Positions 56,011 to 64,000 of a stretch of DNA of 64,000 nt are shown here, in pieces. Below the pieces are notes generated by a model. It was not told the origin of the DNA and ran no database searches. It saw only the letters and a program-made list of their open reading frames with translations. The position numbers and the translations under genes are program-made. Each line of letters opens with the position of its first letter. Within the stretch, counting starts at the first letter, position 1. The stretch spans positions 1-64,000 of the forward strand of contig JACSRW010000027.1 in the NCBI GenBank assembly GCA_014879565.1, in the 5' to 3' direction. Origin of the DNA: Chitinophagaceae bacterium (GTDB lineage Bacteria > Bacteroidota > Bacteroidia > Chitinophagales > Chitinophagaceae).

Positions 56011-59000
56011 CTATTTACCTGTTATGAATTCAATCTGTATCAATGCCTGGTTGTATTGCTGTACCGCTTCCAGATAACCCGTTTGCAGGGTTACGGCCTG
56101 TGCCATCAGTACGGACCAGTCCGGGTAACTGATTTCGCCTTTTTCAAGTGCCATCCGGGACTGGCGGATAATCAGCTCACCCTGCTGTAATCCCGTTTGT
56201 TCATAATAGCGCAGGACCTCTTTTGTTTTCTGCCACTGATCCACTGCCTGTCTCCAATCAGCCATCAGGCGGTTTTGTTCAGTTTCAGTTGCCTGCCTGG
56301 CCAGTTTTTCGTGAATGCCTGCTGCCTTTATACGGGCTCTGGCCGCCTTGTTAAAAATCGGTAAAGCCAGGGAAATCCCTCCCACGTGAAACCGGTCACT
56401 GCTGCCATAATACCGCTGGGTAATGCCATCCGGACTCTGGTAACCTGTAATGGACATATTGCTGTATCCGATACTGAAGTCCGGGCTCAGCCGGGCTTTC
56501 TCCAGGGCCGTGGCTGTTTCAAAACTTTTTTCTCTTTGCCGGAAATACAGCAGCAACGGGTGTGTGAGTACTGCAGCAGTATCCGCCACTAATCCATCGG
56601 CCATTTCTTTTCTCAGCGGACTGTCCGCAGGCTGAAGCGGTTCGCCCGCTTGCAGCATCCACTGCAGTTGTTTACTCAGCATCGTATAATCCGCCTCCAG
56701 TTGAGAACGCTGAAGCGCGAGTTGCTGTACCTGTGCTTCCGTGGCGGTTTTTTCCAGCAGATTGGATTCCCCGGTCTGGTAACGTAAGGCAGCAGCCTTA
56801 AGTAAGGGAGCATACACGGAATCCAGCCTGTTAAGCAAGCGGCGCTGTTCGCGCAGAAGCAGCATCCGGTAATACAGGAGTTTAACTTCCCGTTGCAGTT
56901 CGTTTTCTTTCCAGCCAGCCATCAGTACCTGCTGCTGTTCCTGTGAACGGAACCAGTCCCGCTGACGGTTATACACCACCGGCAGACTGAATGACTGGTT
57001 AACATAAAACCGGCTGTCAGTTTTAAAACTGTTGATATTCCCGTATTCGGCACCTACTACTGTTTTCGCCGGATCAAACACTCCCTGCTGCAATTCCTTC
57101 CAGTACCTGCTTTCCTGTTTTGTCAGCTGGAGTGACTGATTTTTTTCTTTTGCTATTTGCATCATTTCTTCCAGTGACAGGGATTGTTGTGCCGTCATGT
57201 TCGCGGACAGCAGCAAGCCAACCAGCAGGATGGCAACTGGTTTCACTTTATGCCTTTTTTTCTTTGTACGCTCAAACCAGGTGTAGAGAATGGGTAATAC
57301 CACCAGGGTCAGGAAAGTGGCGCTTACGAGACCGCCGATTACCACAGTGGCCAGGGGACGCTGCACCTCCGCCCCGGGTCCGGTGCTGAGTGCCATCGGC
57401 AGAAAACCAAGTGAGGCTACCGCAGCGGTCATCAGTACCGGCCGAAGCCTGATTTTTGTTCCTTCCATGACAATATGTTTAATATCGTTCAATCCCTGTT
57501 CTTTTAAGCGGTTGAATTCTGAAATCAGTACAATCCCGTTCAGTACCGCTACCCCGAAAAGAGCGATAAACCCTACTCCGGCCGAAATACTGAATGGCAT
57601 GCCCCGGGTCCAGAGAGCGAGTACCCCCCCGATAGCCGAAAGCGGGATAGCCGTGAAAATGAGAATGCCGTATTTCAGCGAACCAAAAGCAAAATAGAGC
57701 ATAACGAGGATCAGCAACAGGGCGGCCGGCACGGCCAGCGACAATCGCTGTTTTGCCTCTACCAGGTTTTCAAACTGACCACCGTATTTCACATAGTATC
57801 CGGATGGCAAAGGCAGTTGTTTTGTCACTTTTTCATTCAGTTCCTTTACCACCGACTCCACATCCCGGCCCCTGACATTGAATCCAACTATAATCCGGCG
57901 TTTCGCATCTTCACGCTGAATCTGATTGGGCCCGACTTTTACATCCACTGTGGCCACCTGGTACAAAGGCACCTGGATACCCCCAGGTGCGGGTATCAGC
58001 AGTTCCCGTACATCCTCCGGATCTCTGCGTACATCTTCCTTCAGCCGTACCACCAGGTCATATCTTCTTTCATTTTCATAAACCAGGCCGGCACTTTCTC
58101 CGGCAAAGGCTGTACGAACCACCTGGTTCACATCCGCCACATTTAACTTATAAAGCGCCATGGCATCACGGTTGTACTTTACCACAATCTGCGGCAGTCC
58201 CGTGACCACTTCCATATAAATATCTTTTGCGCCCTGTACCTTTCCGATGATACCAGACATGCGGCCGGCGTATGCCGAAAGACTATCCAGATCCTCTCCG
58301 AATATTTTGCATACCACATCCTGCCGGGCACCGGATATCAGTTCATTAAACCGCATCTGAACCGGGAACTGGAAACCGCTGGTCATTCCGGGAATTTCCT
58401 GCAAAGCTGTGCTCATTTTATTGGCCAGTTCATCAAAGGTTTCAGCCGATGTCCAGGTATCCTTTGGTTTAAGTGTAATGATAATATCGGTCATTTCCAC
58501 GGGCATTGGGTCGGTAGGAATCTCACTGGCCCCGATCCGGGTAACGATTTTTTCAACTTCCGGGAATCGGTCTTCAAGTATCCTGACAGCTTTTTGTGTG
58601 GTTTTGATCGTTTCGGTCAGCGAACTTCCGGTAAGAATCCGGGCATCCACTGCAAAATCACCTTCCTGAAGTTTGGGAATAAATTCTCCTCCCAGTTTTG
58701 TCAGAATGAATACGGAAGCAATAAAGACAGCGATGGCTGCGCCGACCACCCACCGGGGAAAACGCAGGGCGAGTTCCAGCGTGGGTTTGTATAATCGCTG
58801 TATAAATTTCATCATCGTATCCGCCCAGGTGTCTTTATGACGCAGTCTTTTACTCAGGAACAGAGCAGACATCATCGGCACATAGGTAATGGACAGAAAA
58901 AAGGCGCCGATCAGGGCAAAGGAAACGGTCTGGGCCATTGGCTTAAACATTTTACCTTCTATCCCTGTAAGGGTGAGGATCGGCAGGTAAACAATCAGAA

Positions 59001-60375
59001 TGATGATTTGTCCGAAAACGGCCGAATTCATCATCTTACCCGCGGAACTTTCCACTTCATCATTCAGCTGGGGCTGGGTAATATGGGTGAGTTGTTCAAA
59101 ATGTTTGTTGTGGGCCAGCCGGTGCAAAACCGCTTCCACAATGATCACGGCGCCATCCACAATCAGTCCGAAGTCAAGTGCGCCCAGGCTCATCAGGTTA
59201 CCGGATACGCCAAATATATTCATCAGAATCACCGCAAACAGCATGGATAGCGGGATCACCGAAGCCACTATAAAGCCTGCTCTCAGGTTTCCGAGAAAAA
59301 GCACCAGTACAAAGATCACAATCAGCGCGCCTTCAATCAGATTGGTTTTAACCGTCCCGATCGCATTGTCCACCATTTTAGTCCGATCATAAAATGTTTC
59401 CAGTACCACACCCTCGGGAAGTGTTTTTTTGATCTGTTCTATCCGCTGCTTTACATTGTGTACCACTTGTTCAGCATTGGCTCCCTTGAGCATCAACACC
59501 ACAGCACCGGCCACTTCTCCCTTATCGCTGTAGGTCATCGCCCCGTACCGGATAGCATGACCGATCCGTACTTCCGCCACATCCCGGATCAGCACAGGAA
59601 TGCTTTCACTGGTATGTTTAACGGGTATACGTGCCAGTTCTTCTGTCGTGGCGGCCAGACCTTCGGTCCGTATAAACAAAGCTGTTGGCCCCTTTTCAAT
59701 ATAAGCGCCCCCCGAGTTCTGGTTATTGTTTTCAAGCGCGGAGAAAACATCCGCGATTGTAACATTCATACTCTTCAGTTTTTCCGGCTTTACGGCCACC
59801 TCATATTGTTTGAGGTATCCGCCAAAACTGCTCACATCAGCCACGCCGGCTGTGCCCAGCAACTGCCGGCGAACGATCCAGTCCTGGATGGAACGCAATT
59901 CGGTAAGATCATATTTGGTTTCATATCCCTTTGCCGGTCTTAACACATACTGGTAAATTTCCCCCAGTCCCGTCGTGGCTGGTGCCAGTTCCGGTCTTCC
60001 GGCTGTAGCGGGTATCTGGTCCTTTACCTGGCCAAGCCGTTCTGATACCTGCTGACGTGCCCAGTAAATATCTGTTCCGTCGTTGAACACAACGGTCACT
60101 ACTGATAACCCGAAGCGTGAGATAGACCGCATTTCAGTTATCCCGGGAATATTGGCCGTTGCCTGTTCGATGGGGAAAGTGACCAGTCTTTCCACTTCAG
60201 GCGCTGCAAGCGAAGGAGAAACGGTTATTACCTGCACCTGGTTACTGGTGATATCCGGCAGGGCGTCTATGGGTAATTTTTTCAGGTCTATCACACCCCA
60301 TACCATCAGGCCGAGGGTGCATAAACCAACGATCAGCTTATTCCTTACGGAAAAGCGTATGGTTGTATTTAACAT
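56011..60375 (-). CDS. CzcA-type heavy-metal RND pump fused to a TolC-like outer-membrane channel
   Basis: Protein of 1454 residues that joins two normally separate efflux components. Residues about 1-1043 are a full 12-helix RND pump. The fourth-helix motif at about 400-413 reads DFGLIVDGAVIIVEA, the type tied to divalent metals (Zn, Co, Cd, Ni) instead of Cu/Ag. After the last helix there is a second hydrophobic segment (about 1044-1063, ending NMTAQQ) that looks like an internal signal peptide, then a TolC/CusC-like helical domain to the end. How the halves are separated is unknown; cleavage after NMTA is one option. The adaptor follows after 6 bp. Confidence 0.94.
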   Translation of the reverse strand: MLNTTIRFSVRNKLIVGLCTLGLMVWGVIDLKKLPIDALPDITSNQVQVITVSPSLAAPEVERLVTFPIEQATANIPGITEMRSISRFGLSVVTVVFNDGTDIYWARQQVSERLGQVKDQIPATAGRPELAPATTGLGEIYQYVLRPAKGYETKYDLTELRSIQDWIVRRQLLGTAGVADVSSFGGYLKQYEVAVKPEKLKSMNVTIADVFSALENNNQNSGGAYIEKGPTALFIRTEGLAATTEELARIPVKHTSESIPVLIRDVAEVRIGHAIRYGAMTYSDKGEVAGAVVLMLKGANAEQVVHNVKQRIEQIKKTLPEGVVLETFYDRTKMVDNAIGTVKTNLIEGALIVIFVLVLFLGNLRAGFIVASVIPLSMLFAVILMNIFGVSGNLMSLGALDFGLIVDGAVIIVEAVLHRLAHNKHFEQLTHITQPQLNDEVESSAGKMMNSAVFGQIIILIVYLPILTLTGIEGKMFKPMAQTVSFALIGAFFLSITYVPMMSALFLSKRLRHKDTWADTMMKFIQRLYKPTLELALRFPRWVVGAAIAVFIASVFILTKLGGEFIPKLQEGDFAVDARILTGSSLTETIKTTQKAVRILEDRFPEVEKIVTRIGASEIPTDPMPVEMTDIIITLKPKDTWTSAETFDELANKMSTALQEIPGMTSGFQFPVQMRFNELISGARQDVVCKIFGEDLDSLSAYAGRMSGIIGKVQGAKDIYMEVVTGLPQIVVKYNRDAMALYKLNVADVNQVVRTAFAGESAGLVYENERRYDLVVRLKEDVRRDPEDVRELLIPAPGGIQVPLYQVATVDVKVGPNQIQREDAKRRIIVGFNVRGRDVESVVKELNEKVTKQLPLPSGYYVKYGGQFENLVEAKQRLSLAVPAALLLILVMLYFAFGSLKYGILIFTAIPLSAIGGVLALWTRGMPFSISAGVGFIALFGVAVLNGIVLISEFNRLKEQGLNDIKHIVMEGTKIRLRPVLMTAAVASLGFLPMALSTGPGAEVQRPLATVVIGGLVSATFLTLVVLPILYTWFERTKKKRHKVKPVAILLVGLLLSANMTAQQSLSLEEMMQIAKEKNQSLQLTKQESRYWKELQQGVFDPAKTVVGAEYGNINSFKTDSRFYVNQSFSLPVVYNRQRDWFRSQEQQQVLMAGWKENELQREVKLLYYRMLLLREQRRLLNRLDSVYAPLLKAAALRYQTGESNLLEKTATEAQVQQLALQRSQLEADYTMLSKQLQWMLQAGEPLQPADSPLRKEMADGLVADTAAVLTHPLLLYFRQREKSFETATALEKARLSPDFSIGYSNMSITGYQSPDGITQRYYGSSDRFHVGGISLALPIFNKAARARIKAAGIHEKLARQATETEQNRLMADWRQAVDQWQKTKEVLRYYEQTGLQQGELIIRQSRMALEKGEISYPDWSVLMAQAVTLQTGYLEAVQQYNQALIQIEFITGK

Positions 60376-60415
60376 GTAGTTTTTTGTTTTCCTTAAAAAA
60401 TCAGTTCAGATTCTT

Positions 60416-60799
60416 TCAGGAAAACCGGGGAGGCTGGAAAATATCAAAGGCCGGAAACTGCGGTTTATTCTGTTCGTTGAAGAGCGGGAACTCAGGCAAC
60501 GGTTCCGCAGGGGGGCCAGGCAGAATCACTGCCGGGGTCCGGTCACAATAACTGATGGTAGCTACGTGTCCGCAATCCGTATCACGAAAAGGCAATTGCC
60601 GGTCACGCTGGTAGTCATCGTCTACGACCAGGGGGTCAAAATAGTGGAGTTTAATAAATGCCCAGAAACTGAGTTCCGGATCCTGCTGACGGTGTTCTTT
60701 AAAATGAGAAAGCAATACCGGCACCCGCGCAAGGTTATGCAACTCCGCGAAGGAAGTCATATAAACCGTAAGCAGGAAAATTCCGGCCAGCTTTTTCAT
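60416..60799 (-). CDS. Small secreted protein of the metal-efflux operon, unknown function
   Basis: Protein of 127 residues from the start MKKLAGIFLLTVYMTSFAEL, which gives a signal peptide; the longer frame from 61003 would run back into the TonB receptor gene. The segment LHNLARVPVLLSHFKEHRQ has three His, and a Cys pair lies in DTDCGHVATISYC. The C-terminus is Pro-rich. No family name is recognised, but its place between a receptor and a metal pump suggests a periplasmic metal-related role. Gaps of 37 and 40 bp connect it to its neighbours. Confidence 0.75.
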   Translation of the reverse strand: MKKLAGIFLLTVYMTSFAELHNLARVPVLLSHFKEHRQQDPELSFWAFIKLHYFDPLVVDDDYQRDRQLPFRDTDCGHVATISYCDRTPAVILPGPPAEPLPEFPLFNEQNKPQFPAFDIFQPPRFS

Positions 60800-60836
60800 C
60801 TTTCGAAGATACGGATTTCTCTGTAGCCGGGAAAGT

Positions 60837-62906
60837 TCAGCGCAACTGGTATCGTAACCCGCTGAAAAAACGAATCCCCTGGTTGGGAGCATAGATATAG
60901 GAAGGATCGAAGCGCAGCGTCCAGGGATTGCCTGCCGTTTGTTTAACCGTCCCATCTGTATTATACTCCACCTGCCGGTCAAAGGGATCGTTTGCCCGGG
61001 CAATCAGAAAAGGCAGCCCACGGGCCGGGGTCCAGTTGAGCAGGTTCTTCACACCCATAAAAAGTTCCCAGCTGCGGTTAAATTTTTTTGTAGCCTGCAG
61101 GTTCTGGAGGCTCCAGACCGGAGAATAGGCAGGGCGTGGATCGTAAAGAGAGGCAAGCGGCAGCCGCATAGGTCCATAGATATTACCTGTATAATCGAGC
61201 GACCAGCCGGATGCCGGAAATGTTTTAGTCAGGGTCCAGGTCAGGCTCCAGGGCTCGGTTAGCACCTGGGACTGTTTAGTTTTTTTACCGCTGCTGTCTT
61301 TATCAAATTTTCGTATATGCTGAACCGTTATTCCCAGCAATAATTTCCAGGTATGGTTACTATTGAGCTCGCTGTTCAGACTGATCCCCTTTGATACCGA
61401 ATAACCGGGCAGGTTCCGGTAAATAATTTTAGCCGGATCAGTGTCATAATCCGGCAGGATCTGGTTATTGAACCGGGTGTACCAGGCAGACAAGTCTGCC
61501 TGCAAGCTTCCCCGTTCCCATTTTAACTGCCGGCTGTACTGCAAATTGATATTCAGACTTTTTTCCGGACGCAGGGTTTCCCTGATTTCCACCGCCCTTG
61601 CCCCGCTGAGTGCCGCATGTTCTTCAGTAAAAAGATTGACCACCCGGAAACCGGTACCCGCATTCAACCGGAACTGATCCTGGTTTTTCCCGCTAATTTT
61701 CCAGGCCAGCCGCGGGGTGAATACAGATTTATGTACAGGATGATGATCCCATCTGAATCCGGCCAGGATGACCTGCCGTTCATCCGGCTTCCATTCTTCC
61801 TGCAGAAAAATTCCAGGAACCAGGGTTTGTTCCGGGCGGTTTACCCCGCTGAGTGTATCGCGGGTTGCCGTTGAATTATCATCATAATAATTACCGCGGA
61901 ATGCCAGCCCGGCCAGCCAGGCATGAGCACCTTGCTGTTTATCCCAGGTCAGTTGCAGAAAACCTGTTTGCTGTTTTCCCAGGTAAGGTGTTTTTCCGTA
62001 CCAGGCATCCTGCCGGTGGCCCGTGGCCGATAACGATAAATTCACTTTCTCCTGCAGGGGCAGCTGGTACTGACCCATCAATTCCCAGCGGTTTGTATAA
62101 ATACTCTCCGCATAAATAAGGTCAGAACCGCGGAAAAGAGGTGTCCAGCGGGATTCACCTCCCCATCGGTCCTCATAAAAATAGCGCGCTGCAAGACTGG
62201 CGGTTTTTTGGTTCTTTCTGAGAAAGCGGGTCTTACTGAAAACAGAAATCCGCTGTTGCAGAGCGATATCGGTAAATCCGTCATTATTATTATCCGTGCG
62301 CATTCCATAATGGAAAAGGTGAAGTCCCAGCAGGCTCTGCGCATTTTTTCCGGCACGGAAGCGGTAACCAGCATCCATTGTTTTTTCCAGCCAGCTGCTT
62401 ACCATTGCATTCACCGATAAACGCGGCGCTTTATCCGGTGTGCGCGTAATGATATTGATCAGCCCGCCGATTGCCTCCGGACCATATAAGCCGGAAGCAG
62501 GACCTTTGACTATTTCCAGCCTTTCAATGAGCTGTACAGGTATCCCATACAATCCATAAACGGATGCAAGGCTGCTCACTACCGGCATTCCGTCAATGGT
62601 TATCATGGTATAAGGACCTTCCAGACCATTTATATGAATATCCCCCGTATTGCAGATGCTGCAATTGACCTGTGGTCTTACCCCGTTTACCTGCTGCAGG
62701 GATTCAAACAGACCCGGAGCGGGATTCTTTTTAAAGAAAGCAGGGGTATACACTTCCACAGGTACCGGACTTTCCGTTCTCAATACTGGTTTGAGTGTAC
62801 CGGTTATTACCACCGTATCCAGGTTTTCTTCCCGGGGATCGGTCTGGGCATGCAGCAGGAATACAACCAGCTGGGCCAGCAGGAATAAAACAGGTTTTTG
62901 TTTCAT
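60837..62906 (-). CDS. TonB-dependent outer-membrane receptor with CxxC plug motif
   Basis: Outer-membrane receptor of 689 residues with a signal peptide (about 1-20, ending LLHAQ). The plug has VITGTLKPVLRTESPVPVEV and the unusual VNCSICNTGDIHINGLEG with C82 and C85, then IDGMPVVSSLASVYGLYGIP and GLINIITRTP. The barrel ends in GIRFFSGLRYQLR. It lacks the N-terminal carboxypeptidase-like domain of SusC. It heads the metal-efflux operon and is preceded by a long palindrome. The Cys pair suggests metal or metallophore binding, but the direction of transport does not fit simply with efflux. The ligand is unknown. Confidence 0.93.
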   Translation of the reverse strand: MKQKPVLFLLAQLVVFLLHAQTDPREENLDTVVITGTLKPVLRTESPVPVEVYTPAFFKKNPAPGLFESLQQVNGVRPQVNCSICNTGDIHINGLEGPYTMITIDGMPVVSSLASVYGLYGIPVQLIERLEIVKGPASGLYGPEAIGGLINIITRTPDKAPRLSVNAMVSSWLEKTMDAGYRFRAGKNAQSLLGLHLFHYGMRTDNNNDGFTDIALQQRISVFSKTRFLRKNQKTASLAARYFYEDRWGGESRWTPLFRGSDLIYAESIYTNRWELMGQYQLPLQEKVNLSLSATGHRQDAWYGKTPYLGKQQTGFLQLTWDKQQGAHAWLAGLAFRGNYYDDNSTATRDTLSGVNRPEQTLVPGIFLQEEWKPDERQVILAGFRWDHHPVHKSVFTPRLAWKISGKNQDQFRLNAGTGFRVVNLFTEEHAALSGARAVEIRETLRPEKSLNINLQYSRQLKWERGSLQADLSAWYTRFNNQILPDYDTDPAKIIYRNLPGYSVSKGISLNSELNSNHTWKLLLGITVQHIRKFDKDSSGKKTKQSQVLTEPWSLTWTLTKTFPASGWSLDYTGNIYGPMRLPLASLYDPRPAYSPVWSLQNLQATKKFNRSWELFMGVKNLLNWTPARGLPFLIARANDPFDRQVEYNTDGTVKQTAGNPWTLRFDPSYIYAPNQGIRFFSGLRYQLR

Positions 62907-62919
62907 GTTTACATCAGTA

Positions 62920-62955
62920 TAAACTAATTTTTAGACATGCCTAAAATATAGTTTA
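62920..62955. promoter_or_regulatory. Extended palindromic operator candidate before the TonB receptor
   Basis: The core TTTTAGACATGCCTAAAA (62929-62946) is an 18-bp palindrome with one mismatched pair. Symmetric arms AAACTA (62921-62926) and TAGTTT (62949-62954) extend it to 36 bp about the same centre. It lies 14-49 bp before the receptor start codon and overlaps a TATATTTT element that resembles the -7 box. The core resembles operators of DtxR/MntR-type metal regulators, recognised from memory of the family. Confidence 0.68.
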
Positions 62956-62985
62956 AGCTAATATAAATAATTTTTCATTCCTGGC

Positions 62986-63016
62986 AAAAAAATCCCTGCC
63001 CCCTGAGGGCAGGGAT
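62986..63016 (-). terminator. Intrinsic terminator after the upstream TonB receptor
   Basis: On the minus strand a perfect 10-bp stem ATCCCTGCCC / GGGCAGGGAT with a 5-base loop is followed by a run of six or seven T. It ends the transcript of the edge receptor, 25 bp beyond its stop. Confidence 0.92.
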
Positions 63017-63040
63017 AGCGGGGATCACCGCATGGCTGAA

Positions 63041-64000
63041 TTATTTTATTTTATACCGCAAACCGGCATAAATCATCCGGCCACCCACCGGTCCCCAGAC
63101 CAGTGATGCATCAAAATAAGGGCTGAATGGCTGGTCGCCGGCAATAATCGGGTCTGGCTGGAAAAAATGGGTCAGGTTCTCCCCTCCCAGGTACAGATCA
63201 ACCGGATGTTTTTTACCGACCGTTTTACTGATCTGGGCATTCATCAGCCAGTAGGAAGGCGAAGTTGTTTGCCTTGTATACGCGGGAGGATTCCCCGATG
63301 TGGAAGGTACCCGCTTCTGACCGTTGAAGTTGATTGTATAATCAAATTTCCAGCCCCTGACTTCATACGCGAGGTTGGCAAATGCGCGGTGACGGGCCGT
63401 GAGCGGTTTTTGCAAAAGGGCTCCTCCATAGGTGCTTCTGACATCAAAATAACGCCAGGCCAGCCGCAGTTCCAGTTTGTAAAGCGGTTCCATGTTCAGC
63501 TCTGCCTGAAAACTGTTGGAAAAGGATTTCCCGTCAAGATTATAAAAGCGAACTTCTCCGGAAGTTTCAATATCTGTAATAACCTGGTTGCTGAAGTCGT
63601 TGCGGTAGAAATCCAGGGCCAGTGAAGCCTCCCGGTTAAAGAGACGGAATCGCTGATCGGCACTGATGCCCTTATTCCAGGCTATTTCCGGATCCAGTCC
63701 ATAGGCCTTCCCCGCGATACCATTCAGTATAACTATATCCCTTTCACTAACCAGGGCAGCCATATTTTCCGCAAAAATATTAGCTGTCCTTTGTCCCCGG
63801 CCTGCACTGATCCGGATGGTTGTCCCTGTGAATGGGACATAACGGATATGCATCCGGGGTGTGACAAACCAGCTATATAAATTGTTATGATCCGCCCTGA
63901 TCCCGGCAACGAGACTCAGCCGGGGTCCTGCAGTCAGACTGTATTCAAAAAAACCACCCGGTACTGCCTCGTTCCGGCTATAAGGCAGGTTTCGCAGAAC
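63041..64000 (-). CDS. TonB-dependent receptor, C-terminal part (cut by window edge)
   Basis: The frame stays open to base 64000, so the 319 residues here are the C-terminal part of a larger outer-membrane receptor. The visible part is beta-barrel: SLTAGPRLSLVAGIRADHNN, TPRMHIRYVPFTGTTIRISAGRG, NIFAENM, and the terminal strand MIYAGLRYKIK ending in an aromatic/basic pattern. Plug and signal peptide lie outside the window. It is followed by a strong terminator, so it is not co-transcribed with the CxxC receptor. An ATG at 63853 is internal and not the true start. Confidence 0.9.
   Translation of the reverse strand, partial: VLRNLPYSRNEAVPGGFFEYSLTAGPRLSLVAGIRADHNNLYSWFVTPRMHIRYVPFTGTTIRISAGRGQRTANIFAENMAALVSERDIVILNGIAGKAYGLDPEIAWNKGISADQRFRLFNREASLALDFYRNDFSNQVITDIETSGEVRFYNLDGKSFSNSFQAELNMEPLYKLELRLAWRYFDVRSTYGGALLQKPLTARHRAFANLAYEVRGWKFDYTINFNGQKRVPSTSGNPPAYTRQTTSPSYWLMNAQISKTVGKKHPVDLYLGGENLTHFFQPDPIIAGDQPFSPYFDASLVWGPVGGRMIYAGLRYKIK

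Noticed and set aside
56011-60375. Cu/Ag-specific CusA
   Set aside because: The helix-4 motif DFG..DGAV fits divalent-metal pumps, and no Met-rich segments are seen.
60799-61003. Longer start for the small secreted protein
   Set aside because: It would extend back into the TonB receptor gene and would bury the signal peptide.

Overview
The window looks like chromosome of a member of the Bacteroidota, most likely of the Chitinophagaceae or a close family. The evidence is a SusC/SusD pair, PAS-rich kinases with LuxR-type response regulators, start sites with A-rich leaders instead of Shine-Dalgarno sequences, a promoter of the TTTG / TAnnTTTG type before rplU, a CzcA-TolC fusion, and a tmRNA without encoded CCA whose tag reads GNTQYAMAA. 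Genus is inference only. No insertion sequence, prophage, CRISPR array or tRNA gene was seen.

Region 1 (1-6957, minus strand): a signalling operon, response regulator - giant histidine kinase with 11 PAS domains - second response regulator.

Region 2 (7181-38653): a large glucuronoxylan utilisation locus in two divergent arms that meet at about 19.8-20.1 kb. The minus arm encodes SusC, SusD and a GH30 glucuronoxylanase, then xylulokinase, xylose isomerase, a sodium/sugar symporter and mannonate dehydratase. Intrinsic terminators split it into sub-units. The plus arm is one tightly packed run: two tandem LacI regulators, GH67, an SDR oxidoreductase, GH115, GH10, a GPH-family symporter, a cytoplasmic GH43, GH3, an SGNH acetylesterase, a zinc alcohol dehydrogenase and a secreted GH43. 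Together they can bind and cut acetylated (methyl)glucuronoxylan at the surface, trim it in the periplasm, import xylose and oligosaccharides, and feed xylose to xylulose-5-phosphate and glucuronate-derived fructuronate/mannonate to KDG. Both lacI genes are preceded by the same palindrome centred on TTGCAACCGATTGCAA. Glucuronate isomerase, KDG kinase and KDPG aldolase are not in the window.

Region 3 (38644-52479): housekeeping and small accessory genes. These are a small membrane protein, tmRNA, a membrane-anchored MutS-like ATPase, RseP-type protease, Dxr, a GH3-type acyl-adenylating enzyme, ribosomal proteins L21 and L27, a 35-residue histone H1-like peptide, a PolX/PHP protein with an altered polymerase site, a lipoprotein amidohydrolase, and a glutamine amidotransferase / ATP-grasp / cupin cassette of unknown function. 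Several short intergenic gaps here hold low-complexity C-rich repeats.

Region 4 (52529-64000, minus strand): Tex, then a metal-handling region read right to left: a TonB-dependent receptor cut by the window edge, a terminator, a 36-bp palindromic operator candidate, a second TonB-dependent receptor with a CxxC in its plug, a small secreted protein, a CzcA-TolC fusion pump and its membrane-fusion lipoprotein.

The least explained items are the amidotransferase/ATP-grasp/cupin cassette, the membrane MutS-like protein, the shared-operator LacI pair and the extended metal-locus palindrome.
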